Assembly: GCF_000427805.1 (NCBI RefSeq)
Contig: NZ_ATYS01000016.1
Span: forward strand, 1 to 51,450
DNA from: Budvicia aquatica DSM 5075 = ATCC 35567
GTDB taxonomy: Bacteria; Pseudomonadota; Gammaproteobacteria; Enterobacterales; Enterobacteriaceae
Direction of reading: 5' to 3'
DNA: 51,450 bases
Shown here in pieces: positions 22,704 through 31,332 of this stretch (the stretch's first letter is position 1; the number at the start of each line of letters is the position of its first letter). Below the pieces are notes generated by a model that saw nothing but the letters and a program-made list of their open reading frames with translations, was not told the DNA's origin and searched no databases. A program made the position numbers and the translations under genes.

Positions 22704-24041
22704 ATGAATCAACGATTACAGAATATGGACTCCCGCCGTCGGCTTTGGACGATAGCGTTTGTGTGGCTGCTTTTTTTAGCGCCATACTTTTTTTTGACTT
22801 ATGGACAAGTTAACCAGTTTACGGCGACCCGCGATGATGTTTCTACGTTGGTTTTCAGCTGGGAATCATCCATTCCATTTTGGCCATGGACCATTGTTCC
22901 TTACTGGAGCATCGATTTGTTATATGGCATTTCTCTGTTTATTTGTACTACCCGTCGTGAATTGATGGTCCATGGCTGTCGTTTGGCTTTAGCATCGCTA
23001 GTGGCATGTGCCGGCTTTTTAATCTTTCCGCTACGTTTTAGCTTTGTCAGACCGGTGACAGACGGCCCGTTTGGGTGGCTATTCCAGCAGCTTGAAATGT
23101 TTGATTTGCCTTATAATCAAGCGCCGTCATTGCACATCATTTTACTGTGGCTTCTATGGCTGCGCTTTTATCCTCACGTGGCAACAAAATGGCGTTGGTT
23201 ATTACACGGTTGGTTTGCCCTGATCGGCATTTCGGTATTAACCACCTGGCAGCATCATTTTATTGATATTGTCACCGGTCTGTTTGCCGGAGTACTGGTT
23301 AGCTACGTATTACCCATAGCTTCCCGATGGAAATGGCAACCGAGTAAAGATCCCTTTGCCCGCCGTTTAGCGGGTTACTATTTGCTAGGTTCAGCAATGC
23401 TCACGCTTTGCGGATGGCTGTTTGGCGGAGGATATTGGCTATTATTGTGGCCGGCGATGGCGTTACTGATGGTTGCATTGGGGTATGTCGGACTGGGCAG
23501 CAGCATATTTCAAAAATCACCGTCGGGGCGTATATCACCGTCAGCCAGAATATTATTGGCGCCTTATCAGTTAGGTGCATGGTGTTCATTTCTCTATTTC
23601 AGTGCCAAGAATGAGCGAGTGAGTGAAGTGGTTTCCGGCGTTTTGCTGGGGAGCTATCCGCGCCACCATTTGTTAGCTGATGCTGTTCTTGATATGACAT
23701 CAGAATGGCAAAAGAGCCGTTATGCGGCGCCACTGAGCTATCAAGCCTGCCCGCAGATGGATTTACTCGCTCCGGATGTTGAAGCCTTAGAACGGGCTGT
23801 ATTGGCGTTAAATCAGTTAAAGCCAGCAGGGGTCGTATTGGTCCATTGTGCTCTGGGGTTATCTCGCAGTGCGATCGTCGTGGCAGCCTGGTTGATTAAG
23901 CAACATTATGCCAGTAGCGTGGATGAATCAATTGCCATAATACGCAAGGCAAGGCCGGGCGTTATCTTCAGGACCTCTCACCGTGATGTTCTGAATCAAT
24001 GGGTTAGTCAATATTCTGCGGGGGCCCGAGATGTTGGATAA
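22704..24041 (+). CDS. ynbD: PAP2 / dual-specificity phosphatase fusion YnbD
   Basis: The 445-residue membrane protein combines two phosphatase folds. The first part has about six helices and PAP2-type motifs: APSLHIILLW and the later HHFIDIVTGLFAG. The C-terminal part is a cysteine-dependent dual-specificity phosphatase with HCALGLSRS (Cys about 382, Arg about 388). Such folds dephosphorylate phosphatidylglycerophosphate-like lipids (PTPMT1 is the known precedent) or undecaprenyl diphosphate. In this cluster a phosphatidyl-alcohol phosphate is a reasonable guess. The start is uncertain: GTG 22695, ATG 22704 or ATG 22725, none with a strong ribosome site. Confidence 0.87.
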   Translation: MNQRLQNMDSRRRLWTIAFVWLLFLAPYFFLTYGQVNQFTATRDDVSTLVFSWESSIPFWPWTIVPYWSIDLLYGISLFICTTRRELMVHGCRLALASLVACAGFLIFPLRFSFVRPVTDGPFGWLFQQLEMFDLPYNQAPSLHIILLWLLWLRFYPHVATKWRWLLHGWFALIGISVLTTWQHHFIDIVTGLFAGVLVSYVLPIASRWKWQPSKDPFARRLAGYYLLGSAMLTLCGWLFGGGYWLLLWPAMALLMVALGYVGLGSSIFQKSPSGRISPSARILLAPYQLGAWCSFLYFSAKNERVSEVVSGVLLGSYPRHHLLADAVLDMTSEWQKSRYAAPLSYQACPQMDLLAPDVEALERAVLALNQLKPAGVVLVHCALGLSRSAIVVAAWLIKQHYASSVDESIAIIRKARPGVIFRTSHRDVLNQWVSQYSAGARDVG

Positions 24042-24438
24042 TATTGTTGCCGGCAAGGTGCTGATTGCGACCTTAAACAGCTGGCGCTATCTGGCCGGAT
24101 TGTCACTATTTGGCATGCTATGTTCTTTAATGCTATTTCTGTTTGGTGATAGCGTTACCTTGTTATTTCTACTGAGCTTATCGTTTGGAATATTGTGCCA
24201 ATATTTTTGTTGGCGGCTATGGTTGGACTGTAGATTGTTCGGCATCCTTTACCAATCTCCAACTGAAAGTCACAGTTTTGATACCGCGATCAATATGCTA
24301 TGGAATAAGAATGGTGATAATACTCGCAGCCTGACATCTCGCTGGATTGGCGCGCGAGGGCAGCTTCGATTTGGTGGTATTGCACTACTTGTGCAGTGGT
24401 TAATCATAATATTGTCTGTGGCGGTCAGTCGCTTCTGA
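24031..24438 (+). CDS. Hypothetical membrane protein at the end of the ynb cluster (135 aa)
   Basis: The 135-residue protein has two adjacent hydrophobic helices near the N-terminus (about 18-40 and 42-62). A cytoplasmic-looking segment of about 50 residues follows, then a C-terminal helix (about 113-133). It overlaps the end of ynbD by 11 bases, so it is almost certainly cotranslated and belongs to the cluster. I do not recognise the family. Its position suggests a partner or regulator of the lipid enzymes. Confidence 0.75.
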   Translation: MLDNIVAGKVLIATLNSWRYLAGLSLFGMLCSLMLFLFGDSVTLLFLLSLSFGILCQYFCWRLWLDCRLFGILYQSPTESHSFDTAINMLWNKNGDNTRSLTSRWIGARGQLRFGGIALLVQWLIIILSVAVSRF

Positions 24439-24562
24439 GTTGATAAGATTCGATTGTTTTAATCTGTTACATTTCAAAATTGTGGTTGAACAGTATTTAT
24501 CGTACAAAGAAAGTAGGGTTAATTGCGTCGAGCAATCGGCAAACAAAAGTAAGAAGGTTTAT

Positions 24563-24760
24563 ATGGCTGGCATAAGTATTACAAAACTGTTAATTATCGG
24601 TGCATTGATAGTGTTGCTGTTTGGTACTAATAAGCTTCGCACTTTAGGCAGCGATCTGGGTGCAGCAATAAAAGGGTTTAAAAAAGCAATGGATAGCGAT
24701 ACTCCGCCGTCTGATGCCCATTCTGAAACTCCGGCTCCTCAGGTTGAAAATAAGAAGTAA
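24563..24760 (+). CDS. tatE: Twin-arginine translocase subunit TatE/TatA
   Basis: The 65-residue protein is a TatA-family pore component: a short transmembrane helix ([20 protein letters not shown]), the [14 protein letters not shown] hinge and amphipathic helix, then a polar tail. Starting at ATG 24563 (AGAAGG upstream) gives the family's exact length and N-terminus. Its location next to lipA matches E. coli tatE. The exported molybdenum hydroxylase at 7013-9838 is a Tat substrate in the same window. The convergent terminator at 24792 follows. Confidence 0.92.
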   Translation: MAGISITKLLIIGALIVLLFGTNKLRTLGSDLGAAIKGFKKAMDSDTPPSDAHSETPAPQVENKK

Positions 24761-24791
24761 TATTCAGTTAGGCTGATAGTTATCTATCAAT

Positions 24792-24826
24792 AAGAAAGGC
24801 GTGCTATGCACGCCTTTCTTGTTTTT
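24792..24826. terminator. Bidirectional terminator between tatE and lipA
   Basis: AAGAAAGGCGTGC and GCACGCCTTTCTT form a perfect 13-base-pair stem with a three-base loop, followed by GTTTTT on the plus strand. It separates the convergent genes tatE and lipA. Confidence 0.9.
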
Positions 24827-24855
24827 GCGCTGGTTACATATATGGATACACCAAC

Positions 24856-25821
24856 TTATTTAACTTCTTCGCCTTTAGCCTGCAGGTCCGCATGATAAGA
24901 GGAGCGAACGAAAGGTCCGCAGGCAGCGTGCGTAAAGCCCATGGCCATTGCTTCGGCTTTCATCTCATCAAACTCTGCCGGGCTCACATAGCGCTGGACT
25001 GGCAGGTGATGGCGGCTTGGCTGTAAATATTGTCCTAATGTCAGCATCGTCACGCCGTGGGCCCGCAGGTCACGCATAACGGCGATAATCTCTTCATTAG
25101 TTTCACCTAAACCAACCATAAGCCCTGATTTAGTGGGAATGTCGGGATGCGCTTGTTTAAAGCGTTCGAGCAGTTTCAACGACCAGTTGTAGTCAGCACC
25201 CGGGCGAATTTGGCGATAAATGCGCGGGACATTTTCTAAATTATGGTTGAATACATCCGGTGGCGTTGCAGTGAGAATATCCAATGCGCGATCCATACGT
25301 CCGCGGAAGTCAGGTACCAATGTTTCAATTTTGATTTGTGGATTTTTAGCTCTGATTGCACTGATACAGTCGGCGAAGTGTTGAGCTCCGCCATCACGTA
25401 AGTCATCACGGTCAACGGAAGTAATGACCACGTATCTCAGGGCCATATCCTGAATAGTCTGAGCCAGTTTTTCTGGTTCGTTAACATCCGGGGCAATAGG
25501 GCGTCCGTGAGCAACGTCGCAGAAAGGACAACGACGCGTACAGATGGCACCTAGAATCATAAAGGTGGCCGTTCCGTGGTTAAAACATTCAGCCAGATTG
25601 GGGCAGGAGGCTTCTTCGCAGACTGAATGCAGACCATTCTTGCGTAAAGCGGCCTTGATTCCCTGAATTCGAGTGGAGTCTGCGGGTAATTTGATCTTCA
25701 TCCATTCAGGTTTACGTAGCATTGTCTGGCGATCGGACTCTACCGCTTTTACCGGTATCAGTGCCATCTTATCTGCATCGCGATACTTAATGCCGCGTTC
25801 CATTAGAATTGGTTTACTCAT
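24856..25821 (-). CDS. lipA: Lipoyl synthase
   Basis: The 321-residue radical-SAM enzyme inserts two sulfurs into protein-bound octanoyl groups. The auxiliary 4Fe-4S cluster that donates sulfur is bound by C68, C73 and C79 ([12 protein letters not shown]), and the radical-SAM cluster by C94, C98 and C101 (CTRRCPFC). Length and cysteine positions equal those of E. coli LipA. The gene overlaps the end of lipB by eight bases; in E. coli ybeF lies between the two. The C-terminal Arg-Ser-Ser-Tyr motif (RSSYHAD) is present. Confidence 0.98.
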   Translation of the reverse strand: MSKPILMERGIKYRDADKMALIPVKAVESDRQTMLRKPEWMKIKLPADSTRIQGIKAALRKNGLHSVCEEASCPNLAECFNHGTATFMILGAICTRRCPFCDVAHGRPIAPDVNEPEKLAQTIQDMALRYVVITSVDRDDLRDGGAQHFADCISAIRAKNPQIKIETLVPDFRGRMDRALDILTATPPDVFNHNLENVPRIYRQIRPGADYNWSLKLLERFKQAHPDIPTKSGLMVGLGETNEEIIAVMRDLRAHGVTMLTLGQYLQPSRHHLPVQRYVSPAEFDEMKAEAMAMGFTHAACGPFVRSSYHADLQAKGEEVK

Positions 25822-26485
25822 AGTCGTTAAGATTCCAATAACCAGTCTCAGGCTGTTGATAGCCGAGTAATTGTGTGAATTCCTGAATTAGGATTGGCTG
25901 AACATTATCGATGGTGCTGGTTTCGACAAGTTGCTTCATCTGGGTCATCTGCAATCCGGCATAGCCACAGGGGTTGATACGGTTAAACGGCTCTAAGTCC
26001 ATATCAACGTTGAGGGCGAGTCCATGGAATGAACATCCTTTGCGGATCCTAAGCCCTAACGAACAAATTTTATCACCGTTAACATAAACACCGGGCGCAT
26101 CGGGTCGGGCCTGCGCCTGTATATCAAAATGTGCCAGCGTTTTAATGACGGTTTGTTCAAGATGGGTAACTAACTCTCGAACGCCAATCTTTTTACGCTT
26201 TAGGTCAATCATGATGTACATAACTTGCTGTCCGGGGCCATGATAAGTCACTTGGCCGCCGCGATCGCTCTGAATAACCGGAATATCACCTGCTGCAAGC
26301 ACATGTTCAGCTTTACCCGCCTGCCCTTGGGTAAAGACCTTTGGATGCTGTACCAACCACAGTTCATCGGGGGTAGATGAGTCTCTGAGATCGGTAAAAC
26401 TATGCATAGCATGGGATACCGGGAGATAAGGCTGTAACCCAAGTTGGCGCAATATAATGGTGTCTTGTTGCAAGTAGGTCATCAT
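25814..26485 (-). CDS. lipB: Octanoyl-[ACP]:protein N-octanoyltransferase
   Basis: The 223-residue cysteine/lysine acyltransferase moves octanoate from acyl carrier protein to lipoyl domains. Conserved [12 protein letters not shown] (75-86), [11 protein letters not shown] (Lys 139) and NPCGYAG (Cys 173) hold the catalytic dyad and substrate pocket. It acts directly before LipA, and here the two genes overlap. The N-terminus may start at ATG 26485 or 26482; neither has a clear Shine-Dalgarno sequence. Confidence 0.97.
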   Translation of the reverse strand: MMTYLQQDTIILRQLGLQPYLPVSHAMHSFTDLRDSSTPDELWLVQHPKVFTQGQAGKAEHVLAAGDIPVIQSDRGGQVTYHGPGQQVMYIMIDLKRKKIGVRELVTHLEQTVIKTLAHFDIQAQARPDAPGVYVNGDKICSLGLRIRKGCSFHGLALNVDMDLEPFNRINPCGYAGLQMTQMKQLVETSTIDNVQPILIQEFTQLLGYQQPETGYWNLNDYE

Positions 26486-26545
26486 AACGTTACGGAAATG
26501 GTATAGCTATTATACCCACCGTGAGAAGATACCACCAGATTAAAT

Positions 26546-26568
26546 CGGCCTATTTAATCCATAGGCCG
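26546..26568 (-). terminator. Hairpin between the VOC gene and lipB
   Basis: CGGCCTAT and ATAGGCCG pair perfectly around a seven-base loop, 43 bases downstream of the VOC-protein stop on the minus strand. The U-tract is short (GATTTAAT). It probably separates the two transcription units. Confidence 0.6.
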
Positions 26569-26610
26569 GTTTAGATAACCAAAGTCGTGAATAATAAAAG
26601 ACCGAAGCGG

Positions 26611-27036
26611 CTATGACTCTATATCACTCATGACCATCCAACCTACGCCATAACGATCGGTCAAGGTACCGAAACCGCTGGACCAAAACGTTTTTTGGAA
26701 GGGCATACTGATCTTCCCTCCTGCGCAGAGAGACTTAAACAGGCGTTCAGCCTCAGCCCTATCTTTAACATTTAGCGATAGGCTAAAACCGTGGAAACCT
26801 AGGTGATCAAGATTATGATCGCACTGCCCGTCAGAGGCCATAAACTGAGAGTTGCCTATAGTGATATTGGCATGCATGATTTTGTTTTGCCATTCATCGG
26901 GTATCGGGCCTGATGATTGGTCCGGAGAGTCTTTATATCGCATCATTACGGTGACTTCGGCACCAATGCTGCGTTGGTAAAATTCTAGTGCTTCCTCACA
27001 ATTACCGTCAAAAAACAGATAGGTTTGTAATTCCAT
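26611..27036 (-). CDS. VOC-family protein, PhnB/YjdN-like
   Basis: The 141-residue protein is a vicinal-oxygen-chelate fold protein of the PhnB type: 'YLFFDGNCEEALEFYQRSIGAEV' at the start, 'MHANITIGNSQFMASD' in the middle, and 'FWSSGFGTLTDRYGVGWMVM' at the end. Despite the old label '3-demethylubiquinone methyltransferase', these are mostly of unknown function. The ribosome site GAGGACAGACAT precedes ATG. It sits between ybeD and lipB, which are neighbours in E. coli, so it is an insertion in an otherwise conserved order. Confidence 0.85.
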   Translation of the reverse strand: MELQTYLFFDGNCEEALEFYQRSIGAEVTVMMRYKDSPDQSSGPIPDEWQNKIMHANITIGNSQFMASDGQCDHNLDHLGFHGFSLSLNVKDRAEAERLFKSLCAGGKISMPFQKTFWSSGFGTLTDRYGVGWMVMSDIES

Positions 27037-27234
27037 ATGTCTGTCCTCTTTCTTTCAGCGTCAGTAACCCGTCAGATCTCAAGCATAGTTCGGATTGGCT
27101 GCTTCGCAACAGGGATGAGTCGGGTGCTGTTATCTAGCAGTAGAGCGATGGGGGTAGTCATAAATGAATGCGGAGGGAAGAGACGGATTTCTCTTTAACT
27201 ATCAGGATAAAAAACAGGCGCAAACAGATATAAA

Positions 27235-27263
27235 AAAACCGGATAATGGTGCTATCCGGTTTT
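27235..27263. terminator. Terminator downstream of ybeD
   Basis: AAAACCGGATA and TATCCGGTTTT form a perfect 11-base-pair stem with a seven-base loop and A/T flanks on both sides, so it can act on both strands. It lies 30 bases past the ybeD stop. Confidence 0.88.
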
Positions 27264-27292
27264 TCGACGTGTGTAATTGCTGTAAGAAATAA

Positions 27293-27556
27293 TTACAGCA
27301 CCATACGCACAATTTCAATATTGCCTAACTCTTCATACAGAATTTCGACCTGATCAATATGAGTGGCATTAATCGTGATAGAAACGGAGTGGTAGTTTCC
27401 TTTGCTGCTCGGTTTTACCTGTGGGGTGTAATCACCGGGCGCATGGCGTTGTACCACTTCAACTACTTGTTCAACTAACTCAGGTTTTGCTTCACCCATC
27501 ACTTTGTAAGTAAAAGAGCAGGGGAACTCGAGCAGTTCTTTCAGGTTAGTTTTCAT
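27293..27556 (-). CDS. ybeD: YbeD (DUF493) family protein
   Basis: The 87-residue protein is a small ACT-like alpha/beta domain, conserved next to lipB in enterobacteria. I start at ATG 27556 with GGAG seven bases upstream, which gives the E. coli length exactly. A longer frame to 27640 runs through the dacA terminator and is not credible. The role is not firmly established; an allosteric link to lipoate metabolism has been suggested from genome position. Confidence 0.93.
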   Translation of the reverse strand: MKTNLKELLEFPCSFTYKVMGEAKPELVEQVVEVVQRHAPGDYTPQVKPSSKGNYHSVSITINATHIDQVEILYEELGNIEIVRMVL

Positions 27557-27600
27557 GGTGGCTCCAACAAAATAAAAAATAATATCGCCAAATAAAAGTA

Positions 27601-27624
27601 TAGCTCCCGTACTGACGGGAGCTA
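27601..27624 (-). terminator. Terminator of dacA
   Basis: TAGCTCCCGT and ACGGGAGCTA form a ten-base-pair stem with a four-base loop, 52 bases after the dacA stop on the minus strand, followed by TACTTTTATTT. Confidence 0.8.
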
Positions 27625-27676
27625 CTTTGGCAGTTACCAATATATATGGTGACTAAACTGCATTTTTCAAGGGCGA

Positions 27677-28906
27677 CTAGCCAAACCAGCGATGAAACAT
27701 CAGTTTGATATGGTCGACCAAACGGCTGAAGAATCCGCCTTCTTTAACTTCATTCAGGACAACCAGCGGGCGTTGTTCGATGGTTTTGCCATCCAGCTGG
27801 AAGTTAATGGTACCAACGGCCTGACCTTTGGTTAATGGAGCACTGATTTCAGCGTTAGTTAAAGTATAGCTGGCTTTCAGGTCGTTTAAGCGGCCGCGAG
27901 GAATAGTCAGGTGAGCATCTTTATCAACGCCTAACTGAACGCGGTCGGTATCACCGAACCATACCGGTTCAGAAGCAAACTCTTTACCGGCTTGTAATGG
28001 CGCGACTGTTTCAAAGAAGCGGAAACCCCAGGTTAACAGTTTTTTGCTTTCAGTTTCACGGCCTTTAAAGGTACGTCCACCCATCACCACGGAGATCAGC
28101 CGAGTATTACCTTCAGTCGCTGATGCCACTAAGTTATAGCCAGCTTTGTCGGTGTGGCCGGTTTTAATTCCGTCAACGTTTAAGTTGGTATCCCACAGTA
28201 AACCATTACGGTTCGGCTGCTTGATATTGTTGAAGTAGTACTCTTTTTCTTTATAAACGGCATATTCTTCAGGAACATCACGGATCAGTGCCTGACCAAT
28301 CAACGCCATATCTTTCGCTGAGCTATATTGGCCCGGTGAATCTAAGCCATGGACTGTTTCAAAGTGGGTATTTTGCAGGCCCAGCGATTTAACATAGCTG
28401 TTCATCATGCCGACGAAAGAGTCTTGGCTGCCGGCAACGTGTTCAGCCATAGCCACGCAGGCATCATTACCTGACTGAATAATGATTCCGCGATTAAGTT
28501 CAGAGACTTTTACCTGAGCGCCTAATTGCAGGAACATCAGGGACGAACCTTTGAATACAGGATTACCGGTAGCCCAAGCGTCTTTGCTGATGGTCACGGT
28601 ATCATCCAAATGGATTTTCCCGGCTTTAATACTTTGACCAATAACATAGCTGGTCATCATTTTAGTCAGGCTGGCCGGTTCTCTGCGGATATCCGCATTC
28701 ATCTCCGCCAGTACTTTTCCTGAGTTGTAGTCCATCAGGTAATAGGCTTCTGCATCAATTTGCGGGGCGGCCGGGATCATCGTTTTAAGATTCACATCAT
28801 CGGCTCTTACCACAGAGGTTGCGCTTAGGGCGATGAGTGCACCGAGAGTCATGCTTTTTAACAATGGGTGGCTGAATTTTTTTGAAGAGAGAGTCTGTTT
28901 CATCAT
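27677..28906 (-). CDS. dacA: D-alanyl-D-alanine carboxypeptidase, PBP5
   Basis: The product is 409 residues from ATG 28906. A Sec signal peptide (to about residue 36, VVRA|DD) is followed by the penicillin-binding domain with SLTK (Ser about 79), SGN (about 145-147) and KTG (about 248-250). A beta-rich C-terminal domain ends in an amphipathic membrane-anchoring helix ([18 protein letters not shown]). It trims the terminal D-Ala from pentapeptides and helps to maintain cell shape. The two ATGs MM leave the start uncertain by one residue, and the ribosome site is poor. Confidence 0.97.
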   Translation of the reverse strand: MMKQTLSSKKFSHPLLKSMTLGALIALSATSVVRADDVNLKTMIPAAPQIDAEAYYLMDYNSGKVLAEMNADIRREPASLTKMMTSYVIGQSIKAGKIHLDDTVTISKDAWATGNPVFKGSSLMFLQLGAQVKVSELNRGIIIQSGNDACVAMAEHVAGSQDSFVGMMNSYVKSLGLQNTHFETVHGLDSPGQYSSAKDMALIGQALIRDVPEEYAVYKEKEYYFNNIKQPNRNGLLWDTNLNVDGIKTGHTDKAGYNLVASATEGNTRLISVVMGGRTFKGRETESKKLLTWGFRFFETVAPLQAGKEFASEPVWFGDTDRVQLGVDKDAHLTIPRGRLNDLKASYTLTNAEISAPLTKGQAVGTINFQLDGKTIEQRPLVVLNEVKEGGFFSRLVDHIKLMFHRWFG

Positions 28907-29031
28907 CGGGACAACAATATCCGTAAAAAAGTTAATAACGACCACATGATATCAGGTGGCGAAGCGTTGGGCACCCAACATCATGGGTACTGCGAAATTT
29001 TATCGTTGCCGCTATAAAGACTGCCTAGCCG

Positions 29032-30189
29032 TTATAGCGGGGTAGCGGTAATAAATGTATTAGGTTGACCTTGCTCGGATAAGCGCTGTTGCAAATCCTG
29101 AGCCTGTTGTTTGGTACTGAATGGCCCTAGCTGTACCCGATAAAATGTTCCGGAGGTTGATACCATGCCGGGAACTTTTAATTGGTCGCTGAGCTTTTTC
29201 TGTAACTCATCAGCGCGCTGACGGTCATTCAGCGCACCCACCTGTACGACATAGCCTGAAGTTGCCGCAGATGCCGTTGTGGCATTGTCCTGTGTAACGG
29301 GTGCAGGTACGATAACATTTGCATCAGGCTTTGCCGGCAGGTTGACCTTTTCTTCCTGAACCGGCGCACTCAGAGACAATGACTGATTGTCTTGAGTTGG
29401 AATAGCAACGCTGTTATCAGGCTTGGCCGGTACGTTAACATGGGGCTCCTGTTGTGGAGCCGCAAGCGTTAATGGTTGTGCATCTGGTGCCGGTGTCGGA
29501 ATCGCAACGTTATTGTCTGGCTGGGCCGGAATATTCACCGGCTCTGATTGCTGCGCCGGGGCCAATGAATTTGCGCCCACAGCGGTAACGGGTGCGCCCA
29601 GCATCGGCCGGTCGGGGAGGGCATAGGTCTGTTTAGCGATCTCTGTACCTATGGTTCCCGGGCCGGATAGCGTGCCATCCGGGGCAACAATAATCACATC
29701 AAGTCGTACTTTAGTTTGACTGGTCACGTTTAAACGTTCGGCCGCCGCTTTAGACAGGTCGATAATTTTACCCGGGGTAAATGGCCCGCGATCGTTAACT
29801 CTCACCACTAATTGGCGATTATTATTTAAGTTGGTGACGCGAACATAGCTTGGCAACGGTAATGTAGGGTGGGCAGCCGTTAATTCGTTGGCATCAAATA
29901 TTTCGCCTAACGCCGTCTTATTGCCGTGTAGTTCCTGACCATACCAAGTAGCTAAACCGACTTCACTGAAGTTTGCCGGATTAGTCACAATGCGATAGTT
30001 TTTGCCGTTGACCTTGTAATCCTTCATGGTGCCGGGATTATAGGGTTCATAACGGGGTTCTACGCCGCTAATTTCAGTTGCCGGGCCGGAATGCGGAAGC
30101 GGGGGAAGCGTGCTGGTTGGCGGCGTAGTTGATTCACAAGCCGTAAGCAGCAATCCCATTATACTAATCCATAGCCACTGTTTGCGCAT
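29032..30189 (-). CDS. rlpA: Septal ring lytic transglycosylase / lipoprotein RlpA
   Basis: The product is 385 residues from ATG 30189 (GAGGACAG upstream). The lipobox is LLTAC|ES. The double-psi beta-barrel domain (ATWYGQELHGNKTALGE... through NDRGPFTPGKIIDLSKAAAERL) cleaves or binds glycan strands. The C-terminal SPOR domain (YVVQVGALNDRQRADELQKKL onward) binds denuded septal peptidoglycan. Between them is a low-complexity linker of three related units, each built on 'VN-PA-PD-NVAIPT', about 33 residues long. It lies 11 bases after mrdB. Confidence 0.94.
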   Translation of the reverse strand: MRKQWLWISIMGLLLTACESTTPPTSTLPPLPHSGPATEISGVEPRYEPYNPGTMKDYKVNGKNYRIVTNPANFSEVGLATWYGQELHGNKTALGEIFDANELTAAHPTLPLPSYVRVTNLNNNRQLVVRVNDRGPFTPGKIIDLSKAAAERLNVTSQTKVRLDVIIVAPDGTLSGPGTIGTEIAKQTYALPDRPMLGAPVTAVGANSLAPAQQSEPVNIPAQPDNNVAIPTPAPDAQPLTLAAPQQEPHVNVPAKPDNSVAIPTQDNQSLSLSAPVQEEKVNLPAKPDANVIVPAPVTQDNATTASAATSGYVVQVGALNDRQRADELQKKLSDQLKVPGMVSTSGTFYRVQLGPFSTKQQAQDLQQRLSEQGQPNTFITATPL

Positions 30190-30199
30190 TAAACTGTCC

Positions 30200-31312
30200 T
30201 CATACGTTTTTCGATAACAACTTTCTGTGGGTATGAATCGACATAACGATACCCAATCCGGCCATAAGCACAATCAGTGCTGAGCCGCCGTAGCTAATGA
30301 AGGGTAAAGGTACGCCAACTACCGGTAAAATACCACTGACCATACCGATATTGACAAAAACATACACACAAAGAATCATCATGATTCCGCCGATTAACAC
30401 TCGACCGAAGCTGGTTTGCGCATTAGCCGCCAGAACGAACCCGCGAATAATGACGCACAGATACAAGGCTAATAGCGCCAGTACGCCGATTAACCCTAAC
30501 TCTTCTGCCAGTACGGCAAAAATAAAGTCGGTGTGACGTTCGGGTAAAAACTCAAGCTGTGACTGGGTTCCGTGCAGCCAACCTTTGCCCCATAGTCCAC
30601 CGGATCCGATAGCAATTTTTGACTGGATAATATGATAACCCGCGCCTAACGGGTCGCTTTCCGGATCCAGCAGCATCATGACCCGCATTCGCTGGTATTC
30701 ATGCATCAGGAAGAACCAGAGTATCGGAATAAAGGCTGACAGGGCGACGACGGCAACCAGAATCAGTCGCCAGCTCATTCCGGCTAAGAATAAAATAAAT
30801 AATCCGGAAGCGGCAACCAGTATGGATGTTCCGAGGTCGGGCTGGGCGGCAACCAACAGCGTCGGGAAGAATATCAGGACCAGAGCGATACCTGTATTAC
30901 GCAGGGATGGCGGGCAGGAATCGCGATTGATATAGCGGGCTACCATCAGTGGAACCGCTATTTTAGCAATTTCAGATGGCTGAAACCGAACAAAGCCAAG
31001 GTCTAACCAACGTTGAGCACCTTTACTTATCTGGCCATAAACGTCGACCAAAATCAGTAAAATAACGCTAAAAATGTAGAGATAAGGCGCCCAGTTCTCA
31101 TACACCCTAGGGGGAATTTGAGCCATGGTGAGCATAACCACCATCCCAATCGCCGTTTGTCCTATTTTGCGCTCCATCATGGCCGGGTCTTGTCCGCTGG
31201 CACTCCATAAGACAAAGAAACTGTAGCCGAGCAGCGTCAGTAGAAAAAACATCATGATCGGGTCGATATGGATTTTGGTCCATATGGTAGGTTTTTGTTT
31301 ATTATCGCTCAT
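30200..31312 (-). CDS. mrdB: Peptidoglycan glycosyltransferase RodA (MrdB)
   Basis: The 370-residue polytopic SEDS-family protein has about ten helices. It polymerises lipid II into glycan strands during elongation, in complex with PBP2 encoded directly upstream. Visible SEDS features are '[25 protein letters not shown]', '[23 protein letters not shown]' (with the catalytic Asp region QPDLGT) and '[25 protein letters not shown]' near the end. Length equals that of E. coli RodA. It lies 20 bases behind mrdA. Confidence 0.97.
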   Translation of the reverse strand: MSDNKQKPTIWTKIHIDPIMMFFLLTLLGYSFFVLWSASGQDPAMMERKIGQTAIGMVVMLTMAQIPPRVYENWAPYLYIFSVILLILVDVYGQISKGAQRWLDLGFVRFQPSEIAKIAVPLMVARYINRDSCPPSLRNTGIALVLIFFPTLLVAAQPDLGTSILVAASGLFILFLAGMSWRLILVAVVALSAFIPILWFFLMHEYQRMRVMMLLDPESDPLGAGYHIIQSKIAIGSGGLWGKGWLHGTQSQLEFLPERHTDFIFAVLAEELGLIGVLALLALYLCVIIRGFVLAANAQTSFGRVLIGGIMMILCVYVFVNIGMVSGILPVVGVPLPFISYGGSALIVLMAGLGIVMSIHTHRKLLSKNV

Positions 31313-31332
31313 TGGTTATTTATCAGCCACAA

